From assembly GCA_963973795.1 (NCBI GenBank), contig CAXBAF010000021.1, forward strand, positions 8,059-72,058: a stretch of DNA of 64,000 bases, given 5' to 3'. The stretch is from UBA1926 sp002337215. GTDB lineage: Bacteria; Planctomycetota; Phycisphaerae; Phycisphaerales; UBA1924. This document shows positions 1 to 10,353 of the stretch, in pieces. The position numbers and the translations under genes are program-made. Numbering within the stretch: the first letter of the stretch is position 1; the number at the start of each line of letters is the position of its first letter. A model generated the notes under the pieces. It saw only the letters and a program-made list of their open reading frames with translations. It did no database searches and was not told where the DNA came from.

Positions 1-1
1 G

Positions 2-2776
<2,775 letters not shown>

Positions 2777-2815
2777 TCGACCCTTGAGCGGTCGCCGAGA
2801 ACTCGTTCTCTTCAC

Positions 2816-2844
2816 AGCCCGGCGGGTATCCGCCGGGCTTTTTC
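2816..2844 (+). terminator. Rho-independent terminator after the tricorn gene
   Basis: A perfect 10-bp GC-rich stem (AGCCCGGCGG / CCGCCGGGCT) with a GTAT loop runs straight into a run of five T. It lies 40 bases past the protease stop and separates that gene from the ebo-type cluster. Confidence 0.85.
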
Positions 2845-2912
2845 GTGCGCGCACGCTACTCTCTGGCTGTTCGGTAGGACAGGCGTCCCGCCCTCCTCTA
2901 TCCTCACTCAAT

Positions 2913-4055
2913 ATGTACGCCGAGACTCCGTTCCACACCCCCTTCGCTGTCCCCTTCGAGCACCGCCTCCTCATCACGCGAAACGCCCTCGACCCAGCCA
3001 ATGCGATCCTGGCCGAGACGCTCGACCCGACCACCGCCGACGCCGCGAAGGCCCGCGTCGCGTTCATCCTCGACGCGGGCCTTGTCAACGCCCAGCCCGA
3101 CCTCCCCGACCGCGCCGTTGCCTACGCCAATGCGCACGAATCCATCCACCTCGCCCATGACCCAGTCACCATGCCGGGCGGCGAGATCGCCAAGAACGAA
3201 CCCGCGATTCTCGAGTCGACACTTCGCCTCATCGACGCCGCCCATCTCTGCCGCCGCTCCTATCTCATCGCTGTCGGCGGCGGCGCTCTCCTCGACCTCG
3301 CGGGCTACGCCGCCGCCATCGCCCACCGCGGCATCCGCCTCGTCCGCCTCCCGTCCACAACGCTTGCCCAGGACGACTCGGGCGTCGGTGTCAAGAACGG
3401 CATCAACCACTTCGGCAAAAAGAACTTCCTTGGCGCCTTCGCCGTCCCACACGCCGTGATCAACGACCTCGACCTGCTCACCACCCTCACCGACCGCGAC
3501 TGGACATCGGGATTCTCCGAAGCCGTCAAGGTCGCGCTCGTCAAGGACGCCGCGTTTTTCGACCGCATCGAGTCCGCCGCCGCCGCGATCGCCGCCCGCG
3601 ACCTCACCGCCGCCGAACCCGTGATCCGCGACAGCGCCCTGCTCCACCTCCGGCACATCACCGAGGGGGGCGATCCCTTCGAACTCACCGAAGCCCGCCC
3701 CCTCGATTTCGGTCACTGGAGCGCGCACAAACTCGAACAACTCTCGGGATACGAGCTCCGACACGGCGAAGCCGTCGCCATCGGTGTCGCCCTCGACACC
3801 CTCTACTCGTCACTCGCCGGCGACCTCCCCGACCCCGACGCCGACCGCGTCCTCGCCACCCTCCGCTCGCTCGGCTTCACCCTCGACCACCCGCTCCTCG
3901 ACGACCCCCGCCTCATCGAGGGCCTCGAAGAATTCCGCGAGCACCTGGGCGGCCAGCTCACCATCTCCCTCCTCCACGGCATCGGCAACGCCTACGACAC
4001 CCACACCATCAACCTGGACCTCGTCAGACAATCCATCGCGAGACTCAGGTCGTAG
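2913..4055 (+). CDS. eboD: EboD-like protein of the 3-dehydroquinate synthase family
   Basis: This 380-residue protein has the 3-dehydroquinate synthase fold. It shows a nucleotide-binding GGGALLD loop at 122-128, the block LPSTTLAQDDSG at 146-157, and probable metal ligands Glu203 (FSEAVK), His268 (GHWSAHK) and His284 (LRHGEA). The KNGIN..GKKNF block near 161-172 is characteristic of the EboD branch rather than AroB of the shikimate pathway. The start chosen is the first ATG after the upstream terminator that fits the family N-terminus; upstream codons in frame look non-coding. The ebo genes, known from Pseudomonas fluorescens and scytonemin-making cyanobacteria, are linked to export or trafficking of a small metabolite. 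EboB- and EboE-like genes follow, which supports the call. A housekeeping AroB role is less likely. Confidence 0.8.
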   Translation: MYAETPFHTPFAVPFEHRLLITRNALDPANAILAETLDPTTADAAKARVAFILDAGLVNAQPDLPDRAVAYANAHESIHLAHDPVTMPGGEIAKNEPAILESTLRLIDAAHLCRRSYLIAVGGGALLDLAGYAAAIAHRGIRLVRLPSTTLAQDDSGVGVKNGINHFGKKNFLGAFAVPHAVINDLDLLTTLTDRDWTSGFSEAVKVALVKDAAFFDRIESAAAAIAARDLTAAEPVIRDSALLHLRHITEGGDPFELTEARPLDFGHWSAHKLEQLSGYELRHGEAVAIGVALDTLYSSLAGDLPDPDADRVLATLRSLGFTLDHPLLDDPRLIEGLEEFREHLGGQLTISLLHGIGNAYDTHTINLDLVRQSIARLRS

Positions 4056-4068
4056 CAACACACCATCT

Positions 4069-4093
4069 CCTCCCCCGTCGCCGACGGGGGAGG
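4069..4093. repeat. Perfect GC-rich hairpin downstream of eboD
   Basis: An 11-bp perfect inverted repeat (CCTCCCCCGTC / GACGGGGGAGG) with a 3-base loop lies just after the eboD stop. No T-run follows, so it is not a typical intrinsic terminator. It may be an mRNA processing or stability element, or a dispersed palindrome. Confidence 0.6.
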
Positions 4094-4198
4094 TGGGCCG
4101 GCCATCCATAGGATGACCGGGTCGGAGGGGGTTCCCCGAATTCGGACAGACGCTCACCCCGTCACTACCCTATCTCTCGATACATCGATCCCGTGTGC

Positions 4199-4217
4199 CA
4201 CGGCCGTCCCGGCCGTG
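4199..4217. repeat. CACGGCCG palindrome upstream of the small ebo gene
   Basis: An 8-bp perfect inverted repeat (CACGGCCG / CGGCCGTG) is separated by TCC, 42 bases before the start of the next gene. It could be a dispersed planctomycete palindrome or an mRNA hairpin. Its function cannot be told from this one copy. Confidence 0.5.
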
Positions 4218-4258
4218 CGTCTCGCAGGAGTGCCCGGTACCCAGACTCCGGAGCCCCC

Positions 4259-4612
4259 ATGCCGAACCCAGCCCCCCCGATCCCCATCACCAAACAGCAG
4301 GCCCTCGACCTCTACTTCCTCGAGCACCGCGCCAAGCTCCTCGACCTCGCCGCCTTCCTCGACCGCATCGACCGCGCCGACGGCACCGCCGACTTCCGCC
4401 TCGACGCCTTCCGCGACGCAACCAAGATCCTCCTCGACACCGAGCCCGGCCGAGCACGTCGCGTGCAGGAGGCCTTCTCGGATCATTCCGAAACCCCCAT
4501 CCCCGTCGCCCCCGGCAAGGGCGCAACCGGCGCTCAGCCACCGAGCGGCAGCGGGGGCCCTTCCTCGGATGCGGAGGCATCCGACTCAAACACAAACAGG
4601 GGCACCCCGTGA
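4259..4612 (+). CDS. Small uncharacterised protein translationally coupled to EboB
   Basis: The product has 117 residues and no signal peptide or membrane segment. Residues 8-80 look helical and conserved in style (KQQALDLYFLEHRAKLLDLA, then AAFLDRIDRADG), while the last 35 residues are Pro/Gly/Ser-rich and probably disordered. Its TGA overlaps the GTG of the TatD-family gene by four bases, so the two are very likely co-translated. It sits where ebo operons may carry an eboA gene, but it is much shorter than usual EboA proteins and I do not see a match I would trust. I do not recognise a function; coupling suggests it acts with EboB. Confidence 0.7.
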   Translation: MPNPAPPIPITKQQALDLYFLEHRAKLLDLAAFLDRIDRADGTADFRLDAFRDATKILLDTEPGRARRVQEAFSDHSETPIPVAPGKGATGAQPPSGSGGPSSDAEASDSNTNRGTP

Positions 4613-5412
4613 GATACATCGACCCCCACATCCACATGGTCAGCCGCACGACGGATGACTACCACAACATGGCTCTCGCCGGCTGCGTCGCCATCACCGA
4701 GCCCGCCTTCTGGGCCGGCTACGACCGCTCCAGCCCCCAGGGCTTCTACGACTACTTCAGCCTGCTCACCGACACCGAGCCCAAGCGTGCGGCCGCCTAC
4801 GGCATCAACCACCACTGCTGGCTCTGCATCAACCCCAAGGAAGCCGAGGACCCCGCGTTCGCCCGCGAGGTCATCGACCTCATCCCCGAGTTCCTCAACA
4901 AGCCCGGCGTCCTCGGCATCGGTGAGATCGGGCTCAACAAGAACTCCAAGAACGAACTCACCATCCTCGAAGAGCAGATCGCCCTCGCCGCGAAGCACGA
5001 CCAACTCGTCCTCGTCCACACGCCCCACCTCGAAGACAAACTCAAGGGCACCAAACTCATCATCGACGCGATCAAACGCAACGGCTCGATCGACCCGGGC
5101 CGCGTGCTCATCGACCACGTCGAAGAGCACACCGTCGACCTCGTGCTCAGCGAGGGCTTCTGGGCCGGCATGACCCTCTACCCCGACACCAAATGCACCC
5201 CCCAGCGGGCGGCCGACATCATCGAGATGTGCGGCACCGAACGCCTCTGGATCAACTCCGCCGGCGACTGGGGCCATTCCGACCCGCTCGCAGTCCCCAA
5301 GTGCCGTCTCGAAATGAAACGCCGGGGCCACACCGCCGAGACCATCGACACGATCTCGTACCACAACCCCATGAAGTTCCTGAGCCAGAGCGGGAAGTTC
5401 AACGCGGGCTGA
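4609..5412 (+). CDS. eboB: EboB-like TatD-family metal-dependent hydrolase
   Basis: This 267-residue TIM-barrel amidohydrolase of the TatD superfamily has the N-terminal metal motif DPHIH (residues 5-9), a GEIGL strand carrying a ligand Glu, a VHTPH strand with ligand His residues, an IDHVEE strand, and a late INSAGDWG strand carrying the ligand Asp. The GTG start overlaps the stop of the preceding small gene (GTGA), and the DPHIH motif then sits near the N-terminus as the family requires. Longer in-frame extensions upstream are the shadow of the other gene. TatD proteins are often nucleases or deacylases, but in ebo clusters the substrate is unknown. Placement between EboD and EboE supports a role in metabolite processing or trafficking. 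Confidence 0.8.
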   Translation: MRYIDPHIHMVSRTTDDYHNMALAGCVAITEPAFWAGYDRSSPQGFYDYFSLLTDTEPKRAAAYGINHHCWLCINPKEAEDPAFAREVIDLIPEFLNKPGVLGIGEIGLNKNSKNELTILEEQIALAAKHDQLVLVHTPHLEDKLKGTKLIIDAIKRNGSIDPGRVLIDHVEEHTVDLVLSEGFWAGMTLYPDTKCTPQRAADIIEMCGTERLWINSAGDWGHSDPLAVPKCRLEMKRRGHTAETIDTISYHNPMKFLSQSGKFNAG

Positions 5413-5440
5413 ACACGCTCGCCCCGCTCTCGTCAACGAG

Positions 5441-5460
5441 CCCCCGGCGCAAGCCGGGGG
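5441..5460. repeat. Perfect GC hairpin between eboB and eboE
   Basis: An 8-bp stem (CCCCCGGC / GCCGGGGG) closes a GCAA tetraloop, with no T-run after it. It is the third perfect GC hairpin inside this cluster, which makes RNA processing or stabilisation as likely as termination. Confidence 0.55.
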
Positions 5461-5530
5461 AACTTCGAAACCTTCAAATCCTCCCTCCCCTCGCTCGCGC
5501 GAGGAACTCGCAACACACCGGAGCCCGACG

Positions 5531-6754
5531 ATGCGCAACAAACTCGGCCCCGGGACTACGCTGAGTTATTGCACAAATGTGCATCCCACCGTCGATCTCC
5601 ATTCCCTCGTTGACCAACTCCAGAAACACGCGACCGAGGTAAAAGACCTTGCCTCTCCCGACGAGCCGTTAGGCGTTGGGGTCTGGATGCCCGGCGAACC
5701 GAACAACGATCGACAGATGTTCCGCCAGTGGGTCGCGGAGGGTGTCGATTTCCTGCTCGACCGACCGCATCGTCCGGTGCGTGAACTCGGCGAGTGGATG
5801 CGATCCGCTGGTATCGAGGCCGTGACCGCGAATGCCTTTCCGTACAGAATCTTTCATGGTGAGGTAGTCAAGCACCGTGTCTACGAGCCCGACTGGTCGA
5901 GCAAGCATCGTGTCGCATATAGCGTGGGAATTGCCGAACTCCTCGCGTGTATCACACCGATGCAGGAAAGCCGGAGCGTCTCCACGCTACCGCTCGGCTG
6001 GTCGCGCGGGGTTGGCAGGGATGAGGCGATCACGCGGGAGGCTGCGGAGCGGCTTCGGGACGCGGCAGTGGAATTGTCCGATCTGGGGTTGTGGAGAAGA
6101 GCCCCATTCACCCTCGACCTCGAACCCGAGCCCGGCTGCATCCTCGACACCGCCTCAGATGTCATCGCCTTCTTCGACAAGCACCTCCCCGACGAGATCC
6201 ACCGCAAGCACATCGGAATCTGTCACGACGTCTGCCACGCCGCCGTCATGTTCGAGGACCAACGCGAGGTCATCCGCCGCTACGCCGAGGCTGGCATCCG
6301 CGTCAACAAGGTCCAGATCTCATCTGCGCTCGATGTCGATGTGCGCACCATCGGCGTCGACGCCGCGATCGAACATCTCACGCAATTCGCCGAACCCCGC
6401 TACCTCCACCAGACCGGCTTCATGACCGATGGCCAGTTCGAACTCATCGAAGACCTCCCCGAAGCCATCGAACGCCTCGAAGCGGGCCCCTCGGCCGGCC
6501 CGATCCCCGACCGCCTACGCGTCCACTTCCATGTCCCCGTCTACCTCGACCACATCGGGCCGCTCGGCACCACCAACGACCAGATCGCCGAAGCCGTCGC
6601 CGCCGCCCGCGAATACCACGACACCAAGCACTTCGAGGTCGAGACCTACGCATGGGGCGTGCTGCCCGAGGAACTCAAACGCGACACCCTCGCCGAGGGC
6701 ATCGCCGACGAACTGAAGTGGGTCCTCAAGACCTGCGGCCAATCCGACAGTTAA
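5531..6754 (+). CDS. eboE: EboE-like TIM-barrel protein
   Basis: The 407-residue product matches the EboE family (xylose-isomerase-like TIM barrel). It opens with LSYCTNVHPTVD, followed by a GVWMPGEPN block and a later LDLEPEPGC strand. Probable metal-site blocks are GICHDVCHAAV (about residues 236-246), VHFHVP and the late VETYAWG. No signal peptide or membrane segment is seen, so it is cytoplasmic. The ATG chosen gives the family N-terminus. In ebo systems this protein is required for movement of a small molecule towards the periplasm, but its reaction is unproven. The first half uses less biased codons (more A/T at third positions) than the second half, which looks like its neighbours. EboC (prenyltransferase-like) and EboF are not visible nearby. 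Confidence 0.8.
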   Translation: MRNKLGPGTTLSYCTNVHPTVDLHSLVDQLQKHATEVKDLASPDEPLGVGVWMPGEPNNDRQMFRQWVAEGVDFLLDRPHRPVRELGEWMRSAGIEAVTANAFPYRIFHGEVVKHRVYEPDWSSKHRVAYSVGIAELLACITPMQESRSVSTLPLGWSRGVGRDEAITREAAERLRDAAVELSDLGLWRRAPFTLDLEPEPGCILDTASDVIAFFDKHLPDEIHRKHIGICHDVCHAAVMFEDQREVIRRYAEAGIRVNKVQISSALDVDVRTIGVDAAIEHLTQFAEPRYLHQTGFMTDGQFELIEDLPEAIERLEAGPSAGPIPDRLRVHFHVPVYLDHIGPLGTTNDQIAEAVAAAREYHDTKHFEVETYAWGVLPEELKRDTLAEGIADELKWVLKTCGQSDS

Positions 6755-6769
6755 CGAAGATCGCCGACG

Positions 6770-7165
6770 CTACTTCGCCAACTCAACGATCCGCCGGATC
6801 GCAACCGTCGCCGAGCCCTTGCCGTCGTTGAAGTGGGCCGACCCCACCCCGTGATCGGTCAGAAAATTGAGGTACTCGACCGCATCCGCGACGGGCATGT
6901 GCAGCACGCAGCATTCCTTGCCCTTCGCGCCGAGGTGATCGCGGTACCCCTCCGCCCGCTCCTCCTCGGTGAACACGAGTGCCTGGTGTCCGTCCGCGCC
7001 CGCCGCCACCATCGGCTCGGGTTCGTCCGGCGCATCGGGCGGCGACACCCCGATGAAATACCAATGGCTGAGCCCGAGCGCCGCCTCGATAAACGCCCGC
7101 TCGCCCGCCTTGTTCTTCGCATCCGCCGCAGCAACCGCGAGAGCATCAAAGTCCATGTCGCTCAT
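6770..7165 (-). CDS. SseB-like small cytoplasmic protein
   Basis: The 131-residue acidic protein has no signal peptide. The block ALVFTEEERAEGYRDHLG followed by VLHMPVADAVEYLNF resembles the SseB N-terminal domain, which usually carries a tested-value strand then a segment of the 'fts.e' type. It runs convergently to eboE, with only 15 bases between stops. An internal ATG three codons in is a possible alternative start. SseB-like domains occur in proteins linked to secretion or competition systems and in many unknown proteins, so no role can be assigned here. Confidence 0.65.
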   Translation of the reverse strand: MSDMDFDALAVAAADAKNKAGERAFIEAALGLSHWYFIGVSPPDAPDEPEPMVAAGADGHQALVFTEEERAEGYRDHLGAKGKECCVLHMPVADAVEYLNFLTDHGVGSAHFNDGKGSATVAIRRIVELAK

Positions 7166-7210
7166 GGCCGTCCCCTTTCCACCAGGAGCCTACCGCGCCG
7201 GGGCACGGGC

Positions 7211-7245
7211 GCACAAACACGCCCCCGGCGGGAGCCGAGGGCGTG
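7211..7245 (-). terminator. Possible terminator of the flagellin gene
   Basis: A hairpin with a 7-bp outer stem (CACGCCC / GGGCGTG) and a 4-bp inner stem lies downstream of the flagellin stop. On the minus strand it is followed by a short TTTGTG stretch. The T-tract is weak, so this is tentative. Confidence 0.4.
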
Positions 7246-7302
7246 CGCGAAGGGGATTGGATGCCACGCTGTGCCAACCCCGCGAGATGTTCGAGTTGTC
7301 GC

Positions 7303-8160
7303 CTACAGACGTCGGCTTTCGAGACCCAACGCGATGAACACGTTCTCGGGCCGCTGATTCGCGAACGTCAGCATCATCCGGGTCGAGTCAGCGAGCGTCT
7401 GCGTGCGCGCAAAGTTGACCATCTCCGACGCATAGTCGGTATCACGGATCAACGAGTTCGCTTGCGAGACATTCACAAACTCCGTGTCCACGGCCGCCCG
7501 GCGTGCGCCGATTTCGTTTCGCTGGAACGCTCCGATCGCACCGCGCAGGGTCGCGATCTCACGCCGGCTCGCCCCGATCACGGCCTGCGCAGCGCCCGGC
7601 CGATCGCCGTTGAGCGCGAGCGCCTCACCAGAAGAGGTATCGCGCTGGCTGTACACCTCTCCGCCGATGTCGGTCGCACCAAGCGTGCTGACACTCAGCA
7701 TCCCCAGATCGAACGAGCCGCCGCCGGCGCCCGCCGGGATCGCGACCTCGCCGTTGAACAGCGGCGTCCCCCCGAACGACGCGGTCCGGAGCGTGCGCTC
7801 GGCCGATTGGTTGATCGAGTCCATCTCCAACTGGATCGCCGCTCGCTCGGCGTCCGACATCGCCCCGGTGTTCGCCGCGGCGACCGCCAAACCCTCCCCC
7901 TCGACGAGCATCCCGCCGACTTCCGCCAGAGCGGCCTCGGCCGTGCGCGCGACCGCGTCGTTCCGCTCGAGCGCACGGCTCTCGGCCTCCAACGCCGCCA
8001 GTTGAGCCTCCAGGTTCTCGGATGCAATCAGACCCGCAGGATCCTCCCACGCGCTGTTGATCCGGTCGCCGGTCGCCAATCGGCGCGAACTCAGGGCCAG
8101 CAGGTCCTGTGTTCGCCCGAACATGTTCACGAGCCCGATATCGATCGATATACCGATCAT
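7303..8160 (-). CDS. fliC: Short flagellin
   Basis: The product has 285 residues. The N-terminal flagellin domain (about residues 5-110) includes LSSRRLATGDRINSAWEDPA and the C-terminal domain (about 205-285) includes DTDYASEMVNFARTQ and MLTFANQRPENV. These are the coiled ends (D0/D1) that polymerise the filament; the variable middle is only about 90 residues, so this is a compact flagellin. The start is the ATG at 8160, preceded by GGAAGGGG at good spacing; a longer in-frame extension has no such site and breaks the family N-terminus. The N-terminus (MIGISIDIGLVN) is atypical for flagellin. No other flagellar genes are present, and it is divergent from the MoxR gene. Confidence 0.88.
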   Translation of the reverse strand: MIGISIDIGLVNMFGRTQDLLALSSRRLATGDRINSAWEDPAGLIASENLEAQLAALEAESRALERNDAVARTAEAALAEVGGMLVEGEGLAVAAANTGAMSDAERAAIQLEMDSINQSAERTLRTASFGGTPLFNGEVAIPAGAGGGSFDLGMLSVSTLGATDIGGEVYSQRDTSSGEALALNGDRPGAAQAVIGASRREIATLRGAIGAFQRNEIGARRAAVDTEFVNVSQANSLIRDTDYASEMVNFARTQTLADSTRMMLTFANQRPENVFIALGLESRRL

Positions 8161-8322
8161 CGTCGCCCCTTCCTCGCCCGCCGATCGTTCCTGAGCCGCG
8201 GACCCGTGCACCCTCTGATCCGACTCGTCCGGCCGCCAGCCGAACCACCTCTGACGTTCCTCGCCGGCGAGAGACCGCCCGCACGACCCCACCCATGCGC
8301 ACAGCCGCTACGCTTGAAGCCG

Positions 8323-9384
8323 ATGACCGATACCAAACCCGCCACTCCGATGTCGTCCCAGGAGGCCAGTGCCGCTGCCGAGGCGTTCCGTCGGGACTTC
8401 GCCGCCGTCAGGGAACAGATCGCCCGCGTGGTCGTGGGGCAGTCGGAGATCGTGGAAGGCGTGCTCGTGTGCCTGTTTGCCGGTGGGCACGCCCTGCTCG
8501 AGGGTGTCCCCGGGATCGGCAAGACGCTGCTCGTGCGCTCGCTGAGCGAGGCCGTGCATCTTGATTTCGGCAGGATCCAGTTCACGCCGGACCTGATGCC
8601 CGCCGATATCGTCGGGACAACGATCGTCGTCGAGTCGGAAGCGCCCGACGCCGGCGGGCGGATCTCGCGGGAGTTCAGGTTCCAACCCGGCCCGGTGTTC
8701 GCCCAGATCGTCCTCGCCGACGAGGTGAACCGGGCGACGCCCAAGACACAGTCCGCGCTCCTCGAAGCGATGCAGGAGCGGAGCGTGACGGTGCAGGGCA
8801 CCACGCACCGCCTCCCCGAGCCATTCTTCGTGATGGCGACCCAGAACCCGCTCGAGCAGGAAGGCACCTACCCGCTTCCGGAAGCCCAGCTCGATCGGTT
8901 CTTCTTCAAGCTCCAGGTCGGCTACGCCAAGCGGGCGGACATGCACGAGATCCTGAAGCGGACCACGGGCGAGGAGGCAGCGCGCATCGAGCCCGTTCTC
9001 GATGCCGGGCGTCTGCTCGCCCATCAACGGCTCGTGCGTATGGTCGAGGCCGCGCCGACCGTGGTTGACTACGCCGTGCGGTGTGTTCTTGCGACGCACC
9101 CGAAAGGCCCCGATTCAGACGGTGAGTTCGCGACACCGCGTGTGAATCAATTTGTACGCGTCGGTGCCAGCCCGCGCGCCGCCCAGGCGCTCACACTGGG
9201 TGCCAAGGTGCTCGCGCTGCTCGACGGCCGCCCATCGATCTCGATCGAGGACGTCAAGAATGTCGCGCTCCCGGCCCTTCGACACAGGCTCATCATGAAC
9301 TTCGAGGCCGAGGCGGAGGGCGTTCAGGCCGATGCCGTCATCAAGAACATCCTCGAAACACTGCCCCGTGAGGCACCCGCCTAG
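8323..9384 (+). CDS. MoxR-family AAA+ ATPase
   Basis: This 353-residue MoxR ATPase carries Walker A GVPGIGKT (61-68), Walker B VLADEVNR (about 130-137), sensor region MATQNPLEQEGTYPLPEAQ and a C-terminal lid domain. MoxR proteins act as chaperones that help assemble or metallate cell-envelope or secreted complexes, generally with DUF58 and von Willebrand A partners. Those partners are not next to it here; the next gene downstream is a GH16 hydrolase after a 19-base gap with its own strong ribosome site. The ATG at 8323 was chosen as the closest to the family start; a second ATG ten codons in is possible. Confidence 0.92.
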   Translation: MTDTKPATPMSSQEASAAAEAFRRDFAAVREQIARVVVGQSEIVEGVLVCLFAGGHALLEGVPGIGKTLLVRSLSEAVHLDFGRIQFTPDLMPADIVGTTIVVESEAPDAGGRISREFRFQPGPVFAQIVLADEVNRATPKTQSALLEAMQERSVTVQGTTHRLPEPFFVMATQNPLEQEGTYPLPEAQLDRFFFKLQVGYAKRADMHEILKRTTGEEAARIEPVLDAGRLLAHQRLVRMVEAAPTVVDYAVRCVLATHPKGPDSDGEFATPRVNQFVRVGASPRAAQALTLGAKVLALLDGRPSISIEDVKNVALPALRHRLIMNFEAEAEGVQADAVIKNILETLPREAPA

Positions 9385-9403
9385 CCCGGAGGAGGCGTCA
9401 CGC

Positions 9404-10192
9404 ATGCTCATCGCCGTGATCGTCGCGACCACTGCCGTGGCCAACGCTGAACCCCGACCGGTGGGCTCGCCCCGTCCGGGCTACTCGCTCGTTTGGCACG
9501 ACGAGTTCGAGGGCGACACGCTGGACCCGGAGAAGTGGTCCCCCTGGCGCCCAGGCCCGCGGCGCGATGCGATCAACACATCCGAGGCGGTCACGCTCGA
9601 CGGGGACGGCCGACTCGTGATCACCACCTCCCGCGTGCGCGAGGAAGACGGATCGATCGGCTACCGCACCGGTGGCGTCTGGACCCCCAAGACCTGCCTC
9701 ACGCGGTACGGCTACTTCGAGGCCCGCATCAAGGTCCAGGGCGAGGTCGGATTCTGGTCCGCCTTCTGGCTCCAGTCGCCCGTGATGGGCCAGCACATCG
9801 GAGACCCCGCCAGGGGCGGTGTCGAGATCGATGTCATCGAGTACCTCTGCAACGGCACGAACCTCAACAGCGCCAAGCACGCGATCCACTGGGACGGGTA
9901 CGCCGAAGACCACAAGGTCGACCACCACGAGTCCGAGCGCCCCGACACGCATGTCGGGTTCCACACCTACGCCCTGGAGTGGACGCCCGACGAGCTCGTC
10001 TTCTTCGTGGACGGAGAGGAGACCTGGCGCACCGACAAGGCCGTCCCACAGATCGAGCAGTTCATGATCCTGAGCTGCGAGGTCGGCTCGTGGGCGGGCG
10101 ATATCGCCCAGGCCGATCTGCCCGAGCGCGTGTTGGTCGACTGGGTCCGTGTCTGGCAGCGAACGGCAGATGGGCCGGAGGAATCGGACTGA
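9404..10192 (+). CDS. Secreted GH16-family glycoside hydrolase
   Basis: The protein has 262 residues with a short hydrophobic leader (residues 1-16, ending at ANA). The GH16 jelly-roll follows, with WHDEFEG near the start and the catalytic motif EIDVIEY at 141-147 (Glu141 nucleophile, Asp143, Glu146 acid/base). GH16 enzymes cleave beta-1,3/1,4-glucans, laminarin, agar or carrageenan; the exact substrate cannot be told by eye. The ATG at 9404 is preceded by GGAGGAGG at ideal spacing. It lies 19 bases after moxR and upstream of a GH5 enzyme, so the locus seems to degrade beta-glucan-like polysaccharides outside the cytoplasm. Confidence 0.9.
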   Translation: MLIAVIVATTAVANAEPRPVGSPRPGYSLVWHDEFEGDTLDPEKWSPWRPGPRRDAINTSEAVTLDGDGRLVITTSRVREEDGSIGYRTGGVWTPKTCLTRYGYFEARIKVQGEVGFWSAFWLQSPVMGQHIGDPARGGVEIDVIEYLCNGTNLNSAKHAIHWDGYAEDHKVDHHESERPDTHVGFHTYALEWTPDELVFFVDGEETWRTDKAVPQIEQFMILSCEVGSWAGDIAQADLPERVLVDWVRVWQRTADGPEESD

Positions 10193-10353
10193 TCGCCTCC
10201 GCCTATCGGTCTTTGATAGGAAAACGCGCTGTCGTCTGGGGCCGGGCCGCTGTAGAATCTCAGGTCTCGACCGCGGCTCCGTAGGGGGTCGCGCAAGTGC
10301 GGCCCGCCCGCACCATCGCCCGACCGACACCCGGCTTCGAAGGAGCCACGCCC

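Noticed and set aside
2860..2900. Sequence GTAGGACAGGCGTCCCGCC, resembling a dispersed palindromic element
   Set aside because: The two arms do not match well enough and no second copy is seen in the window.
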